Positions 16,229-17,312 of a stretch of DNA of 17,312 bases are shown piece after piece. This DNA comes from Flavobacteriales bacterium. GTDB lineage: Bacteria > Bacteroidota > Bacteroidia > Flavobacteriales_D > Parvicellaceae. The notes beneath the pieces were generated by a model that saw only the letters and a program-made list of their open reading frames with translations, was not told where the DNA came from and ran no database searches. Location of the stretch: contig WFNC01000088.1 in NCBI GenBank assembly GCA_015488785.1, forward strand, positions 1 to 17,312. Direction: 5' to 3'. Position 1 is the stretch's first letter, and each line of letters starts with the position of its first letter. Both the position numbers and the translations under genes were made by a program.

Positions 16229-16275
16229 TGGATAATCAAAATAAAAACATCATATCTGTCTTAAATCATAAAAAT

Positions 16276-17312
16276 ATGAAATTAATATTCTGTATAATGT
16301 TTCTCTTATTTTCTTTAAATAGCTTCGCTTTGATTAAAAATAAAGAAAATCTGTTACTTGATTTTATGACGATTTATGAATCTGTCCGCATTAAACAAGG
16401 AAATAATATTAAACAAGAAGATTGGGATAAATATTTAATTTGGGGCATAGATGAAATTATGAATCTGACTGATTCTATAACCTATGGTGAAGCTTTAAAT
16501 AATTTAATTTATCCAGTTTCCAAATATGCTTTGATTTCAAAGAATAAATACGATAAAAATATTAAAACAGGTAAATATTATTTAGAACATTCAGGACCCA
16601 AAATTTTTTCAGACTATAATTTACTAATGGCAATTTTCAGTCCTTATAAATCTGAATTAAAGAAAAAAAGAAAAAAGTCTATTGAAGATATTGAAGTTAT
16701 AATTTTAAATAATAACTATTACTTTAAATATTCAAAATTAGGAGAAAAAAATAAAAACTTTTGCAATAAAAACCAAGAGATTAAAGCAATAAAAATAAGG
16801 CATAGCACTGAAGATGTAAAAATATCAAGCTATAAAATTGCTTCTTTGATGAAAACTTGGATAACTTATCAATATTTTTATCCTCAATTTAAAGTATTAA
16901 AAATAACAAAAAAAGAACTTTTATCATTCATAAATAAAGCAATTGAAGTTAATGATATAAAATCATATTACACTTTGTTTGACGAATTTTTATCTATTTT
17001 TAAAGATGGACATTCCTTGATTGTTAACTCTTTTGGAAATTCAAGTATCATAAAACACTATATAGCCTCTTATGAAATGCCATTTGATGTTAAAATTAAT
17101 AAGACTGTTAAAATAATAAAAAATCAAAGTTCTCATAATATTGAGGGATATGCAATAATAAACTTAAATAATCAAAGTATCTCTGATTATTTGAATAATG
17201 TAAAGAAAAGAGTATCAGCTTCTACAAAACAGGAGTTTAAATTAAATTTAGAACGAAAATTCACCTTTTTATTAAAAAAAGACAGCATTAAACTCACTTT
17301 AAAAAGAGATAA
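16276..17312 (+). CDS. Secreted S41-peptidase-like protein, 5' part only
   Basis: The frame is open to the window end, so the protein is cut off. From the ATG at 16276 it starts with a signal peptide (MKLIFCIMFLLFSLNSFA, cleavage probable after SFA). The same frame also has an ATG at 16228 that overlaps the previous stop (TAATG) and would add 16 polar residues; the later start is preferred because it puts the signal sequence at the N-terminus. Around codons 184-208 it reads IASLMKTWITYQYFYPQFK, like the W-x-x-YFYP segment of S41/Tricorn-core peptidases. FLSIFKDGHSLIV matches their LKDGH(T/S) helix, and a PDZ-like segment with GYAIINLNNQSI follows. The catalytic Ser and Lys region lies beyond the window, so activity cannot be judged. 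Confidence 0.75.
   Translation, partial: MKLIFCIMFLLFSLNSFALIKNKENLLLDFMTIYESVRIKQGNNIKQEDWDKYLIWGIDEIMNLTDSITYGEALNNLIYPVSKYALISKNKYDKNIKTGKYYLEHSGPKIFSDYNLLMAIFSPYKSELKKKRKKSIEDIEVIILNNNYYFKYSKLGEKNKNFCNKNQEIKAIKIRHSTEDVKISSYKIASLMKTWITYQYFYPQFKVLKITKKELLSFINKAIEVNDIKSYYTLFDEFLSIFKDGHSLIVNSFGNSSIIKHYIASYEMPFDVKINKTVKIIKNQSSHNIEGYAIINLNNQSISDYLNNVKKRVSASTKQEFKLNLERKFTFLLKKDSIKLTLKRD

Overview
The window looks like part of a Bacteroidota chromosome (Flavobacteriia/Cytophagia-like). It is very AT-rich, starts lack clear Shine-Dalgarno sequences, and two promoters resemble the Bacteroidota -7 element TAnnTTTG. The signalling proteins have the Bacteroidota GAF/PAS/SpoIIE style, and the insertion sequence is of the ISAon1 type common in this phylum. 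No genus can be named from sequence alone.

Region 1 (about 160-12993) reads as one ten-gene, plus-strand operon. A TAnnTTTG-type promoter precedes it and a clear hairpin/T-tract terminator ends it. Gene order: a membrane sensor (Cache-HAMP-GAF-PAS, no kinase output); an orphan CheR methyltransferase; a CheB methylesterase domain without receiver; a small two-TM GAF protein; a membrane GAF-PAS-PAS-SpoIIE/PP2C phosphatase; a SiaB-type kinase-like protein; a SiaC-type switch phosphoprotein with Thr68 in the expected place; a 1020-residue ABCG-like ABC transporter; a lipoprotein; and a small secreted protein. Gaps are short (1 to 66 bases) and three junctions overlap.

The simplest reading is an envelope signalling and export module. 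The Cache sensor and GAF proteins take in signals, CheR/CheB may tune them by methylation, and the PP2C phosphatase with SiaB sets SiaC phosphorylation. The output would be the ABC transporter and its exported partners, because the GGDEF enzyme SiaD of the Pseudomonas Sia pathway is absent here. The output link is inference.

Region 2 (13047-14467) is a decayed ISAon1-type insertion sequence with imperfect inverted ends and a transposase broken by stops and frameshifts. The remains of its D, D and E catalytic positions can still be read.

Region 3 (14468-17312) starts with about 600 bases without a confident gene. It contains an unusual cluster of ACTTAA/TTAAGT hexamers and a 24-bp perfect palindrome just upstream of an unrecognised 377-residue protein, which may start on a nearly leaderless transcript. 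Immediately downstream is the 5' part of a secreted S41-peptidase-like protein, cut off by the window end.
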